From Holophagae bacterium (GTDB taxonomy: Bacteria > Acidobacteriota > Holophagae > Acanthopleuribacterales > Acanthopleuribacteraceae), in assembly GCA_029263455.1 (NCBI GenBank), contig JAJCXM010000019.1:1-64000 (forward strand): a stretch of DNA of 64,000 nt. The letters run 5' to 3'. Shown piece by piece: positions 16,173 to 23,730 of this stretch. The position numbers and the translations under genes were made by a program. The notes beneath the pieces were generated by a model that made no database searches, was not told where the DNA came from, and was given only the letters and a program-made list of their open reading frames with translations. Positions within the stretch are counted from its first letter, which is position 1; every line of letters starts with the position of its first letter.

Positions 16173-17438
16173 TCAAGCACCAAAAATAGCACGTAAGATG
16201 AAGAAAAAGATCATCGACAAGACAGCGCCTACCGGCAAGGTGACCAGCCAGGAAATGACAATACGGCCAACCACGCGCAGGTCAAGGGCTGCGATACCGC
16301 GCGCCATACCAACGCCCATAACCGCGCCCACGGTTACGTGGGTGGTGGAAACCGGAATGCCTGATCTAGATGCAATCACCACTGTAGCTGCCGCTGCCAA
16401 TTCCGCACAAAATCCACGGCTAGGTGTAAGTTCGGTGATCTCTTTACCGATCGTCTTCATAACGCGAACACCCATGGTGGCCAAACCAACCACAATCCCT
16501 ATTCCGCCTAATAACAGCACCCAATTGGGGAGCGGCGAGTCTTGAATAACCTGTCCGGTCTCAACGATACTGATGACGGCTGCTAAAGGTCCAACGCCAT
16601 TGGCAACATCGTTGGAACCATGGGCAAATGCCATGGAACAAGCAGTAAAAATCTGCATAGGCGCAAAGACTTTCTCAACGCTGGCGTAATGGAATCGTTT
16701 GTCTGCTTTAGGGTCAACTTTGACCCGCCTAATAAATAAGTAGCCCAAAAAGGCGATGAACACGCCGACAACGGCCGACCAGAGCAAACTTTCGAGCGTG
16801 GATAATTGAATATCCAGATGGGTTAACCCTTTGAATAACGTCACTGACGAGATCAGGAAGCCCACTAAAAACAGGAAGAAGGGCCCGTATCGGCGCGCAT
16901 TATCAAAGGGATGTTCTGTGTTCAAGACCAGTTTCATGACGATGAGCATCAACATGAAGGCGATCACGCCACCTAACAAAGGTGAAACCACCCAGCTGGC
17001 CACAATCTGCAATAACTTATCCCACTTAACAGAATCGACGCCAATGCCTGCGATCGAGAAGCCTACCAATGCGCCTACAATCGAATGGGTGGTGGAAACA
17101 GGCCAACCTCGCCACGAGGCGATCATTAGCCAAAGCCCGGCGGCTAAGAGCGATGCCAGCATGCCGTAAACAAGGATATGAGGCTGATCCAGCACCATAG
17201 TTGGATCGATGATGCCTTTGCGAATGGTTTTGGTGACGTGGCCGCCCGCCAATACAACGCCTGCAAACTCAAAAATAGCGGCAATAATGATAGCCATGGT
17301 GACTGTAACCGCTTTGGATCCAACCGAGGTACCCATTGCATTGGCCACATCGTTTGCGCCAATACCCCAACACATATACACGCCAAAAATCAGTGCCATT
17401 GCAATGAGGGTATGGCCATGCATCGTTAGGATATCCAT
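16173..17438 (-). CDS. pit: PiT-family inorganic phosphate transporter
   Basis: The 421-residue membrane protein has the duplicated PiT signature: GIGANDVANAMGTSVGSKAVT near the start and FAHGSNDVANGVGPLAAV in the second half, with RGWPVSTTHSIVGALVG and SGIPVSTTHVTVGAV repeats. Around ten hydrophobic helices are evident. PiT proteins carry phosphate with H+ or Na+ across the inner membrane. The gene follows the DUF47 gene by 37 bp in one operon, the usual PiT partner. ATG 17438 follows GGAGTAGTTA. Confidence 0.92.
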   Translation of the reverse strand: MDILTMHGHTLIAMALIFGVYMCWGIGANDVANAMGTSVGSKAVTVTMAIIIAAIFEFAGVVLAGGHVTKTIRKGIIDPTMVLDQPHILVYGMLASLLAAGLWLMIASWRGWPVSTTHSIVGALVGFSIAGIGVDSVKWDKLLQIVASWVVSPLLGGVIAFMLMLIVMKLVLNTEHPFDNARRYGPFFLFLVGFLISSVTLFKGLTHLDIQLSTLESLLWSAVVGVFIAFLGYLFIRRVKVDPKADKRFHYASVEKVFAPMQIFTACSMAFAHGSNDVANGVGPLAAVISIVETGQVIQDSPLPNWVLLLGGIGIVVGLATMGVRVMKTIGKEITELTPSRGFCAELAAAATVVIASRSGIPVSTTHVTVGAVMGVGMARGIAALDLRVVGRIVISWLVTLPVGAVLSMIFFFILRAIFGA

Positions 17439-17475
17439 TAACTACTCCGATCCAACTAATTAAGTATCTTAAGTG

Positions 17476-18150
17476 TCAACGTGCGAGCATCAACCGTAAT
17501 CGGTCACCCGCTTTTTCAGCATGGTCGGCCAAGTCCCCTAACCAACCAATCAACTCGTACCACAGCATGATGGAGACGGGGTCAATGCGGGCTTCTGCTT
17601 TAAATAGAGCGGTCAGCGCGTTAGCGACATCCACGTCAGACAAGGCTTCCAAACGGTTGAGCTCAGATAACATGGTTTCAACGTGGTCACGTTCGCGTCC
17701 ACCAAATCCGGTTTCAACCAGTTCGTCAAATTCCTCGACCATCCTGGAACATTGCTTACACACCAACATTACCGATGTAACCAATTCATCGACCGGTTTG
17801 GAGATCTCGTCGGGGAATGGCATGGTGCGCATGATTAAGGTGCCAGCAATATCTTCAGCCACATTCGCGATGGAGTCCTGGGCTTCCAGGATACCTAAGA
17901 TATCGCGGCGGTCTACTGGTAAAAAGAAGCTCTTTGGTAGGTGCTGACGAAGATCGGCTTCAACTGCGTCCGCTTCACTTTCAAGCCGTGCAATTTCGGC
18001 AGCTTCTGCCTGTAAACGTGCCTGATCGTTGGCCTTCAAGGCTTCAAATAAGGGCTCCACATGTTTGACACATTTTGCGACTACGCGCATGTGCCTCTGG
18101 ATTGAAGAAAACGGTGATTTCCCAAACAGCTTTGACAGCGGACTTGACAA
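17476..18150 (-). CDS. DUF47 (PhoU-like) partner of PiT
   Basis: The 224-residue all-helical protein starts FGKSPFSSIQRHMRVV and contains ARLESEADAVEADLRQHLPKSFFLPVDRRDILGILEAQD, the conserved DUF47/TIGR00153 core with its acidic motif ESEAD and DRRDI. PhoU-like folds bind metals and regulate phosphate uptake. The start is TTG 18150 with GGGAGG eight bases upstream. It is the first gene of the operon with pit. Confidence 0.88.
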   Translation of the reverse strand: MSSPLSKLFGKSPFSSIQRHMRVVAKCVKHVEPLFEALKANDQARLQAEAAEIARLESEADAVEADLRQHLPKSFFLPVDRRDILGILEAQDSIANVAEDIAGTLIMRTMPFPDEISKPVDELVTSVMLVCKQCSRMVEEFDELVETGFGGRERDHVETMLSELNRLEALSDVDVANALTALFKAEARIDPVSIMLWYELIGWLGDLADHAEKAGDRLRLMLAR

Positions 18151-18395
18151 GCGATGCCTCCCTCACTAAACCTTCGCCATCCTAACAAAAACCCAACAAC
18201 GGGGGTAGCCTCAGTTTGCCTGCCGTCAAATTTAGCGGCTCTGTGACGGCCGTATGCCCCTAAGCCATACTATTCAAACGATTTATTTGTGATTCATGAA
18301 TATCCAAGCTCCTATTGGACATAAAGCAAAGCGATCCACGGATTTAACCTCTTTCTTAATCATGGAAAAAGCGACGAATGTTACAAAAAAAGTCC

Positions 18396-18423
18396 TTGCA
18401 TCCCAATTTGTCCATGTTAGAAT
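18396..18423 (+). promoter_or_regulatory. Sigma70-type promoter of the small RNA candidate
   Basis: TTGCAT at 18396-18401 and TAGAAT at 18418-18423 are 16 bp apart, each differing from the consensus at one base or two. The predicted start is near 18430. No protein start with a ribosome-binding site lies before the strong terminator at 18482. Confidence 0.6.
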
Positions 18424-18429
18424 TTGGCT

Positions 18430-18507
18430 GCCCTTACAATTCAGTTTACCTCCCCCTCTATTGGTAAACCTTTTTGGGCAAGGCCCGCTTTTCGCGGGCC
18501 TTTTTAT
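18430..18507 (+). ncRNA. Candidate small RNA with a C-rich hairpin loop
   Basis: The segment between the promoter and the terminator is about 78 nt. It forms one hairpin, GTTTACC (18444-18450) paired with GGTAAAC (18463-18469), with the loop TCCCCCTCTATT, then a Rho-independent terminator. C-rich loops of this kind can pair with Shine-Dalgarno sequences (GGGGGAGG), a mode used by several C-rich regulatory RNAs. The location is upstream of the T6SS FHA gene and away from any ORF. It could instead be a leader ending in an attenuator for 18659; no expression data exist. Confidence 0.5.
18482..18505 (+). terminator. Rho-independent terminator
   Basis: The stem GGCCCGC/GCGGGCC with a TTTTC loop is followed by TTTTTATTTG, a textbook terminator on the plus strand. 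It ends the small RNA candidate and separates it from the FHA gene 154 bp downstream. Confidence 0.9.
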
Positions 18508-18658
18508 TTGTTTAAGCGCACAGTCTTAATCGCCTATGGCACTCAGATCTTTAGCTTTGTGTTCGCACGGCAGCCACTGGCATTGCTAGACTTCGGCTTG
18601 TTTAAAGTCTATAGTGGAACGGCATGACCTTTAAACTATTTGGCGAGTTTTTCAGAGT

Positions 18659-20671
18659 ATGAAACGCACGGTTCAGATCATCTCTGGCCCATTAGAGGGT
18701 CATTCCTTTACGATTGAGCACGGTAAACCTTTAACGGTCGGTCGCGGACCCCAAAACCATGTGGTTGTGGGCCACGATCCCTGTATGTCGACCAGTCACG
18801 CGATCTTACGGGTGAACCATCAACAATTTGAAGTGAGCGATCAGAGCTCATCAAATGGCACGTTTGTCGACAGCCACAAACTGAACCCGAACAAGTTCTA
18901 TCCGGTTAGTGATTTCCTTGTCCTGGGTTCCACGGTGATGACCATTCAGAAGACGTCTGAAGAAAACCACCTGACACCGGTTGGAGCAGACAATCCCAAA
19001 TGCAAAATATGGGAAAAATACGACGTCTACAACAAAGCGGTCGCCTATGCCCGCTCCGTGAAAGACCCCTATGTGGGCGTATTCCATCTGTTCATGGCAT
19101 TTAACGAGTTGCATCCCAAAGACGTCGCCCAATTCTTGAAGCCACTCGGACAAACGGCCAAAGACGTGGAGCTCCGCTGGAGTAAGAACCAGTATTTCGA
19201 GATACCTAGCCGTTGGTTAAACGATTTCGTCAAATTCCAGCTGACATCACAACCAGGAAACTCATTTTTTGTGACCCCAAAGGTGCAAGCCACCATGGAA
19301 ATACAAAACTTGATTGGCGACTTGGAGCCTGCCCGTTTCATAAAGTTATTGTTAGACGAAGACTACAACCTGCTATTTGCGCTGATGGACTGGCACGAGA
19401 ACAAACGCAAATGGTTCAGTGAACGAAAAACCAGTACCTCTACCAAGTCCCAGACGTCGACATTAGGGACGGGCCCATTAGATGCCGCGCAAGATTTGGT
19501 CTTGCCGCCTCAATTCTGGGCCGATATCGGCAATTCAGTGGCTCGCTCGGGCCTGGTCGTTATCCAAGGCAGCAAGGGCTGCGGCAAAACGTCCGTGATG
19601 CATAAGATGTTCCATCCGTTGGGCCATTTCCAGTTCCCACGCACCTTCGCGGAGGAACCTATTCTCTATGACTCCCGCGTGTTTGTGATCTTCAATAAAC
19701 CAGAGCATTTACGACTTTATGTGGATGCCATGATTCGGTCCTTAGCCAAGGATTGTGTGGTAGGTATTGACCACATAGATCATCTTTTGCAGTCGCTGCA
19801 AGAATGCTATTTGGATCGTGGACCACTGATCCACGCGATTCGCAATCGCCGCGCCAATTTGGTCGTTTCCATTCGTGACATCCACATTCAGATGATCCAT
19901 GATTTGTTCAAAGAGATGGCCGTGCTTGAATTGGATCGCTATGTCACCGAAGTCAACCACGAGATCCACGCTAGATTACTCAAGAATTTCGAACACAACG
20001 TGCGCTGCCTGGTTTCCAACGAGGCCAGAGAATTTTTCAACGAATTCATTGTTCAACCTTCGCCAAACAATATCGACGCACTGGAAGATTACCTAAACTT
20101 GTGCGCCAACCGTTCTCACGGCATCAATTTCCCTTTCAAAGAGTTGGCCGAAGAGACACGCGCCATGGGTATGCTAGGCAAAGCCTTCTTTCGTGACGTC
20201 TACGACGAGTGGATTGGGAAGACCAAAGCAACCACAAGTAAACAGCCGATCGTAACGCGGGCACCAAACCCGGAAAATCAACAAATCGATGTGCTCATTC
20301 AACTGGAAACCCTTGTCCAGACATTTGTCAAAAACGAATTCAAAGTGTCGTTGCATTACTCAGATCAAACCCGCAGCCTCACTGAAGAACGGATGTTGAC
20401 TCAAGAACAGAAGATTGAAGAGCTCAAATCACATATGGTTGTGCTACTGACCGCTTATCAATCGAGTTTTCGACATTGGTTTGACACCTTTTGGCCACGC
20501 TTAGAACCAGAATCACTCAAACAGGTTCCTGGCGTAGGTAATAACGCCAAGAAGTTATGGGCCGAATACGTGAATCGAGCTAACTTAATCGATACTGCAT
20601 ATGCCGAAGACCATTTCCATGAAGTCGCAGCCCGAGTCTTTATGGATATGTGGAAGTCACGCCGTACCTAG
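18659..20671 (+). CDS. FHA - Clp_N-like - AAA-type ATPase protein of the T6SS locus
   Basis: The 670-residue protein begins with an FHA domain (GRGPQNHVV near 29, SSSNGTFV near 63-70). Residues about 115-250 resemble the double Clp_N repeat of ClpB/ClpV (AVAYARSVKDPYVGVFHLFMAF and FFVTPKVQATMEIQNL). Then comes a P-loop GSKGCGKT (304-311) and a Walker-B-like CVVGIDHIDHLL (366-377) with His instead of the catalytic Glu. The C-terminal 130 residues are helical. FHA domains read phospho-threonine. The convergent neighbour is the sheath-fusion gene, whose stop codon directly abuts this one. I know no characterised T6SS protein with this order; a scaffold or regulatory ATPase is my guess. Confidence 0.75.
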   Translation: MKRTVQIISGPLEGHSFTIEHGKPLTVGRGPQNHVVVGHDPCMSTSHAILRVNHQQFEVSDQSSSNGTFVDSHKLNPNKFYPVSDFLVLGSTVMTIQKTSEENHLTPVGADNPKCKIWEKYDVYNKAVAYARSVKDPYVGVFHLFMAFNELHPKDVAQFLKPLGQTAKDVELRWSKNQYFEIPSRWLNDFVKFQLTSQPGNSFFVTPKVQATMEIQNLIGDLEPARFIKLLLDEDYNLLFALMDWHENKRKWFSERKTSTSTKSQTSTLGTGPLDAAQDLVLPPQFWADIGNSVARSGLVVIQGSKGCGKTSVMHKMFHPLGHFQFPRTFAEEPILYDSRVFVIFNKPEHLRLYVDAMIRSLAKDCVVGIDHIDHLLQSLQECYLDRGPLIHAIRNRRANLVVSIRDIHIQMIHDLFKEMAVLELDRYVTEVNHEIHARLLKNFEHNVRCLVSNEAREFFNEFIVQPSPNNIDALEDYLNLCANRSHGINFPFKELAEETRAMGMLGKAFFRDVYDEWIGKTKATTSKQPIVTRAPNPENQQIDVLIQLETLVQTFVKNEFKVSLHYSDQTRSLTEERMLTQEQKIEELKSHMVVLLTAYQSSFRHWFDTFWPRLEPESLKQVPGVGNNAKKLWAEYVNRANLIDTAYAEDHFHEVAARVFMDMWKSRRT

Positions 20672-22225
20672 TTATTCGATGCCGACTACCACATCGGGAC
20701 ACAGGCCAAAAATAGTGAAGCTGGGTTTGACGCGGAAATAGGACTGTCCGTCCTCTTGCTCCAAAACCACATCCTCTTCCGCTTTGGCACCGACGAACTC
20801 TTTGATTTTGGCGATCGCATCCGCCTCGCCGGCCACAGACCGAATATAGCGAGACAAGCAGCCAACAAAGAATGAATAGCTAAGCGTGAATTCAACAAAG
20901 TCTCTTGCGCCAGGAGACTGTCCTATGCCAATTTTGACGGTGGCAAGACAGTTCATGCCGAGGACGGTGAGGCGCTCGCCGGATTCGGTGCCCGTGAAAC
21001 TACAGAAGCCTTCGTAACCAAGTTCGCTTGCCTGTTCTTCGCTTAAGATAATGGCCGAACCGCCAGCGTCATCCAAGCGACCATGAGGTCCCATCAACTC
21101 ACCGGGCCAAATACCACGAGCCAGTACTTTCGCTAAGACGGAGGCAAACACAAACGAGCCCGCTGCCAATACCTGTTCTGATTGATCTTCGCCGTCTTTG
21201 ACGACCTGTTCATTGACACACACAAATAGCCAACGGGAACCTAGCTCATCGCGCTGTTTCCGCCACTTGGCATATTCGGGACCACTTACGCGACCGCTAT
21301 AGTCGCGAATATGTTGTAGGAGACGGGTATTTCTAGCACCAAAAATTTGAGGATCTGCGTTCATCAGAAAGGGTACGGCTAGTGACTCGGACATGCGTCC
21401 CAGGTGATGGAGAATATGCAGGTCGGAGTCTGTCTTTTGAAACGCAAATGTTGTGAGAAGCAAATCAATTGAGGCGGGATCACCTTCTTCGGGTTTGATG
21501 AAGGTTAAGAAAGTGGCATCGCATAACTCGTCCTTAGGACAATCAATCAGGCTCAAAGACACGTTCTTTTCGGTGGCTGCATGCAGATTCTTCAGGCCAC
21601 GCCAATGGGACTCTAAAGAGACATATTCCGCACTTTTCATAACCTGATTAGCCGCATCATCAACGATAGTTATGACTTCACTAGCCGCCGCTTCGCGCTT
21701 GTGGCCTGTGAATTTTGACGCTGAGAAGACCTTCTTGACGTATTTCAGCTGGGGACCGGTTTCCTCGGCAGCACCCAAATCGACCATGTTTAGCAGATCC
21801 AATGCTTCGCCTTCAGTGAATTGGGAAGCCATCGTTTTCAGTACATTGAGTTGAGGATGCTTGGCAACCATGTCATCCACATCAAGTGGGTTATCTTCCG
21901 ACGCTTGGCGTAACGAATTTGAAAAGGCGGTCAGATCGTTGAGAAAGGCGATTTGACTGGTGATGCCTTTTAACGAGAAATCGGCTAAGCGAGCAAAGAC
22001 GATGCGGTTCTCAAAATCACGCACACCTTCAAGCGAGATGGTCACGGTGATGGCGGGTTTTAATTGCTCAAAGAGGCCATCCCATGAGTTGCGATTAACG
22101 GCCATCAACGGGTAGGCCGATCGCTCGTCAGTCAACCCTGAAAAGTTACCTAAACAAGTGAAATGAAACTGTAACTCGTCAACGGGTCGTGCGTTTCCAA
22201 TTGCTGGCTGGATATCTACCGTCAT
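20672..22225 (-). CDS. TssB-TssC-like fusion sheath protein
   Basis: The N-terminal 150 of 517 residues follow the TssB pattern: ELQFHFTCLGNFSG, PLMAVNRNSWDGLFEQLKP, then ARLADFSLKGITSQIAFL. Residues about 195-517 follow TssC: SAEYVSLESHWRGLKNLHAAT, LIDCPKDEL, then an MGPHG-like loop and a final strand VKPSFTIFGLCPDVVVGIE. The gene is the last of the sheath operon, 9 bp after the activator gene. In phage tails and Afp-type machines one protein makes the sheath, whereas T6SS uses two, so a fused form is striking. The sequence is far from both partners, so a cap, adaptor or minor sheath subunit is more likely than a main one. Confidence 0.75.
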   Translation of the reverse strand: MTVDIQPAIGNARPVDELQFHFTCLGNFSGLTDERSAYPLMAVNRNSWDGLFEQLKPAITVTISLEGVRDFENRIVFARLADFSLKGITSQIAFLNDLTAFSNSLRQASEDNPLDVDDMVAKHPQLNVLKTMASQFTEGEALDLLNMVDLGAAEETGPQLKYVKKVFSASKFTGHKREAAASEVITIVDDAANQVMKSAEYVSLESHWRGLKNLHAATEKNVSLSLIDCPKDELCDATFLTFIKPEEGDPASIDLLLTTFAFQKTDSDLHILHHLGRMSESLAVPFLMNADPQIFGARNTRLLQHIRDYSGRVSGPEYAKWRKQRDELGSRWLFVCVNEQVVKDGEDQSEQVLAAGSFVFASVLAKVLARGIWPGELMGPHGRLDDAGGSAIILSEEQASELGYEGFCSFTGTESGERLTVLGMNCLATVKIGIGQSPGARDFVEFTLSYSFFVGCLSRYIRSVAGEADAIAKIKEFVGAKAEEDVVLEQEDGQSYFRVKPSFTIFGLCPDVVVGIE

Positions 22226-22234
22226 GATGAACCT

Positions 22235-23707
22235 CTATCCCTGAATTCCGTATTTGTTGAGCATACTGTAGAAGGTAGTACGCGCCAATCCCAGTCGCTT
22301 CATAGCCTTCGTCTTATTGCCACCGCAAGCTTCGATGGCAGATTCAATTACTTGGCGAGCAAATCGGTTGATCTGTTCCTCATACTCAATGGCATCGGAC
22401 ATCTCCATGGCTGAACTGGTACTGATGTCTTCTCGCAAGAAGTCCGGGCCAATGAGATCTGGATCGTCCTCAAAAACCATCGCGCGTTCGATCATATGTT
22501 TAAGTTCACGCACATTCCCGTCGCGGTAGTCGCGTTCATTGAGTACGTCCAAAGCCTCTGTCCTCAGACCCTTATAGTTGAGTCCTAGTTTGGTATTGAA
22601 GGACTTCACAAAATGGTTGGCAAGCAACGGAATATCGCTACGACGATCTCTCAATGACGGAACTTCGATAGTAATGCCTCGAATTCTTTGATAGAGATCG
22701 TTACGAAAAGTCCGATTGGCGGCCATATGAGATAGGTCACGGTGAGTTGCGGCGATGATGCGCGTGCTCACGTTCTCCACGCGATCCGACCCAACTGGCA
22801 TGATCTCTCCCAGCTCTAAGGTCCGCAAAAGCGCGACTTGGATATCCAGAGCCATCTCGCCCACTTCATCCATGAACAAAATACCGTCTTGTGCTTTTTT
22901 GAAAAGACCTTCTCGATCCCGATGAGCACCGGTAAAACTGCCTTTCAAGTGGCCAAACAGCTCACTCTTCATGAGGCTGTGTTCGATGGCGCCGCAGTTC
23001 ATGGAAATATATGGACCTTTTAAGCCAGACAAGTTGTAGATGGCGCGTCCAACCAACTCTTTCCCTGTCCCCGACTCGCCGTGGATAAGGACGGTTGAGG
23101 GCACCTTCGCTAATTTCGTGATTTGATTGAATAACCTCAACATGCTGGCATGGTTGGAGATCATATTGATCTTTGCCATGTTGATTTCGTCTTTCATTTG
23201 GTTCATTTCAAATGATTGACGCTGATACTTCCAACTGTTGCTGAGAATTAGTTCCACGTCCTGAAAAACGTCGGTTACCATTTTGATTTCATTGGGCGCA
23301 AAGCCAGGCTGCGATGCGCCCCGCTCCAAATAACCGACACCAACGACTTCACCGCGATTGAGCGTGGGGACACATAACAGATTCTTGATCTCAAAACGGC
23401 TAAACGAACTGCCAATCCCGCGACCTCGAGGCGTTATCGGCATCTTGGCAGCGAAGTGTTGGCGACTCTGTGGTACTTTTTTCAGGATATCAAATGGCAG
23501 AACGTCCTGGATGTTTTGCACATCTGTGCCTGCTGCCGTACGCGCAATCAGACAGCGTAAATTACCAGCGCCGACCGCCAAATAAGCACCACGATCCGCT
23601 TGCAGCTCGGTCGTCAGTTCTTGCATGGTTGAACGCAGAACCGACTCAGACGACGACAAATCGCACTGAGTGACTATCTGGTGAAAGATTCGAAAACGAT
23701 CAATCAA
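22235..23707 (-). CDS. vasH: Sigma54-dependent activator of the T6SS locus (VasH-like)
   Basis: Domains in order: a GAF-like sensor (residues 1-160), an AAA+ domain with Walker A GESGTGKE (210-217), the sigma54-contact loop GSFTGA (256-261, Ala replaced by Ser at position 2), Walker B ILFMDE (276-281), and a C-terminal Fis-type HTH (NKTKAMKRLGLARTTFYSMLNKYG). It lies inside the sheath operon, 23 bp after clpV, where VasH-type activators are found in sigma54-controlled T6SS loci. It should act on the promoter at 32868-32883 with RpoN. The signal read by the GAF domain is unknown. Confidence 0.87.
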   Translation of the reverse strand: MIDRFRIFHQIVTQCDLSSSESVLRSTMQELTTELQADRGAYLAVGAGNLRCLIARTAAGTDVQNIQDVLPFDILKKVPQSRQHFAAKMPITPRGRGIGSSFSRFEIKNLLCVPTLNRGEVVGVGYLERGASQPGFAPNEIKMVTDVFQDVELILSNSWKYQRQSFEMNQMKDEINMAKINMISNHASMLRLFNQITKLAKVPSTVLIHGESGTGKELVGRAIYNLSGLKGPYISMNCGAIEHSLMKSELFGHLKGSFTGAHRDREGLFKKAQDGILFMDEVGEMALDIQVALLRTLELGEIMPVGSDRVENVSTRIIAATHRDLSHMAANRTFRNDLYQRIRGITIEVPSLRDRRSDIPLLANHFVKSFNTKLGLNYKGLRTEALDVLNERDYRDGNVRELKHMIERAMVFEDDPDLIGPDFLREDISTSSAMEMSDAIEYEEQINRFARQVIESAIEACGGNKTKAMKRLGLARTTFYSMLNKYGIQG

Positions 23708-23730
23708 TGAGCACGTCCCGACTGTGCAAG

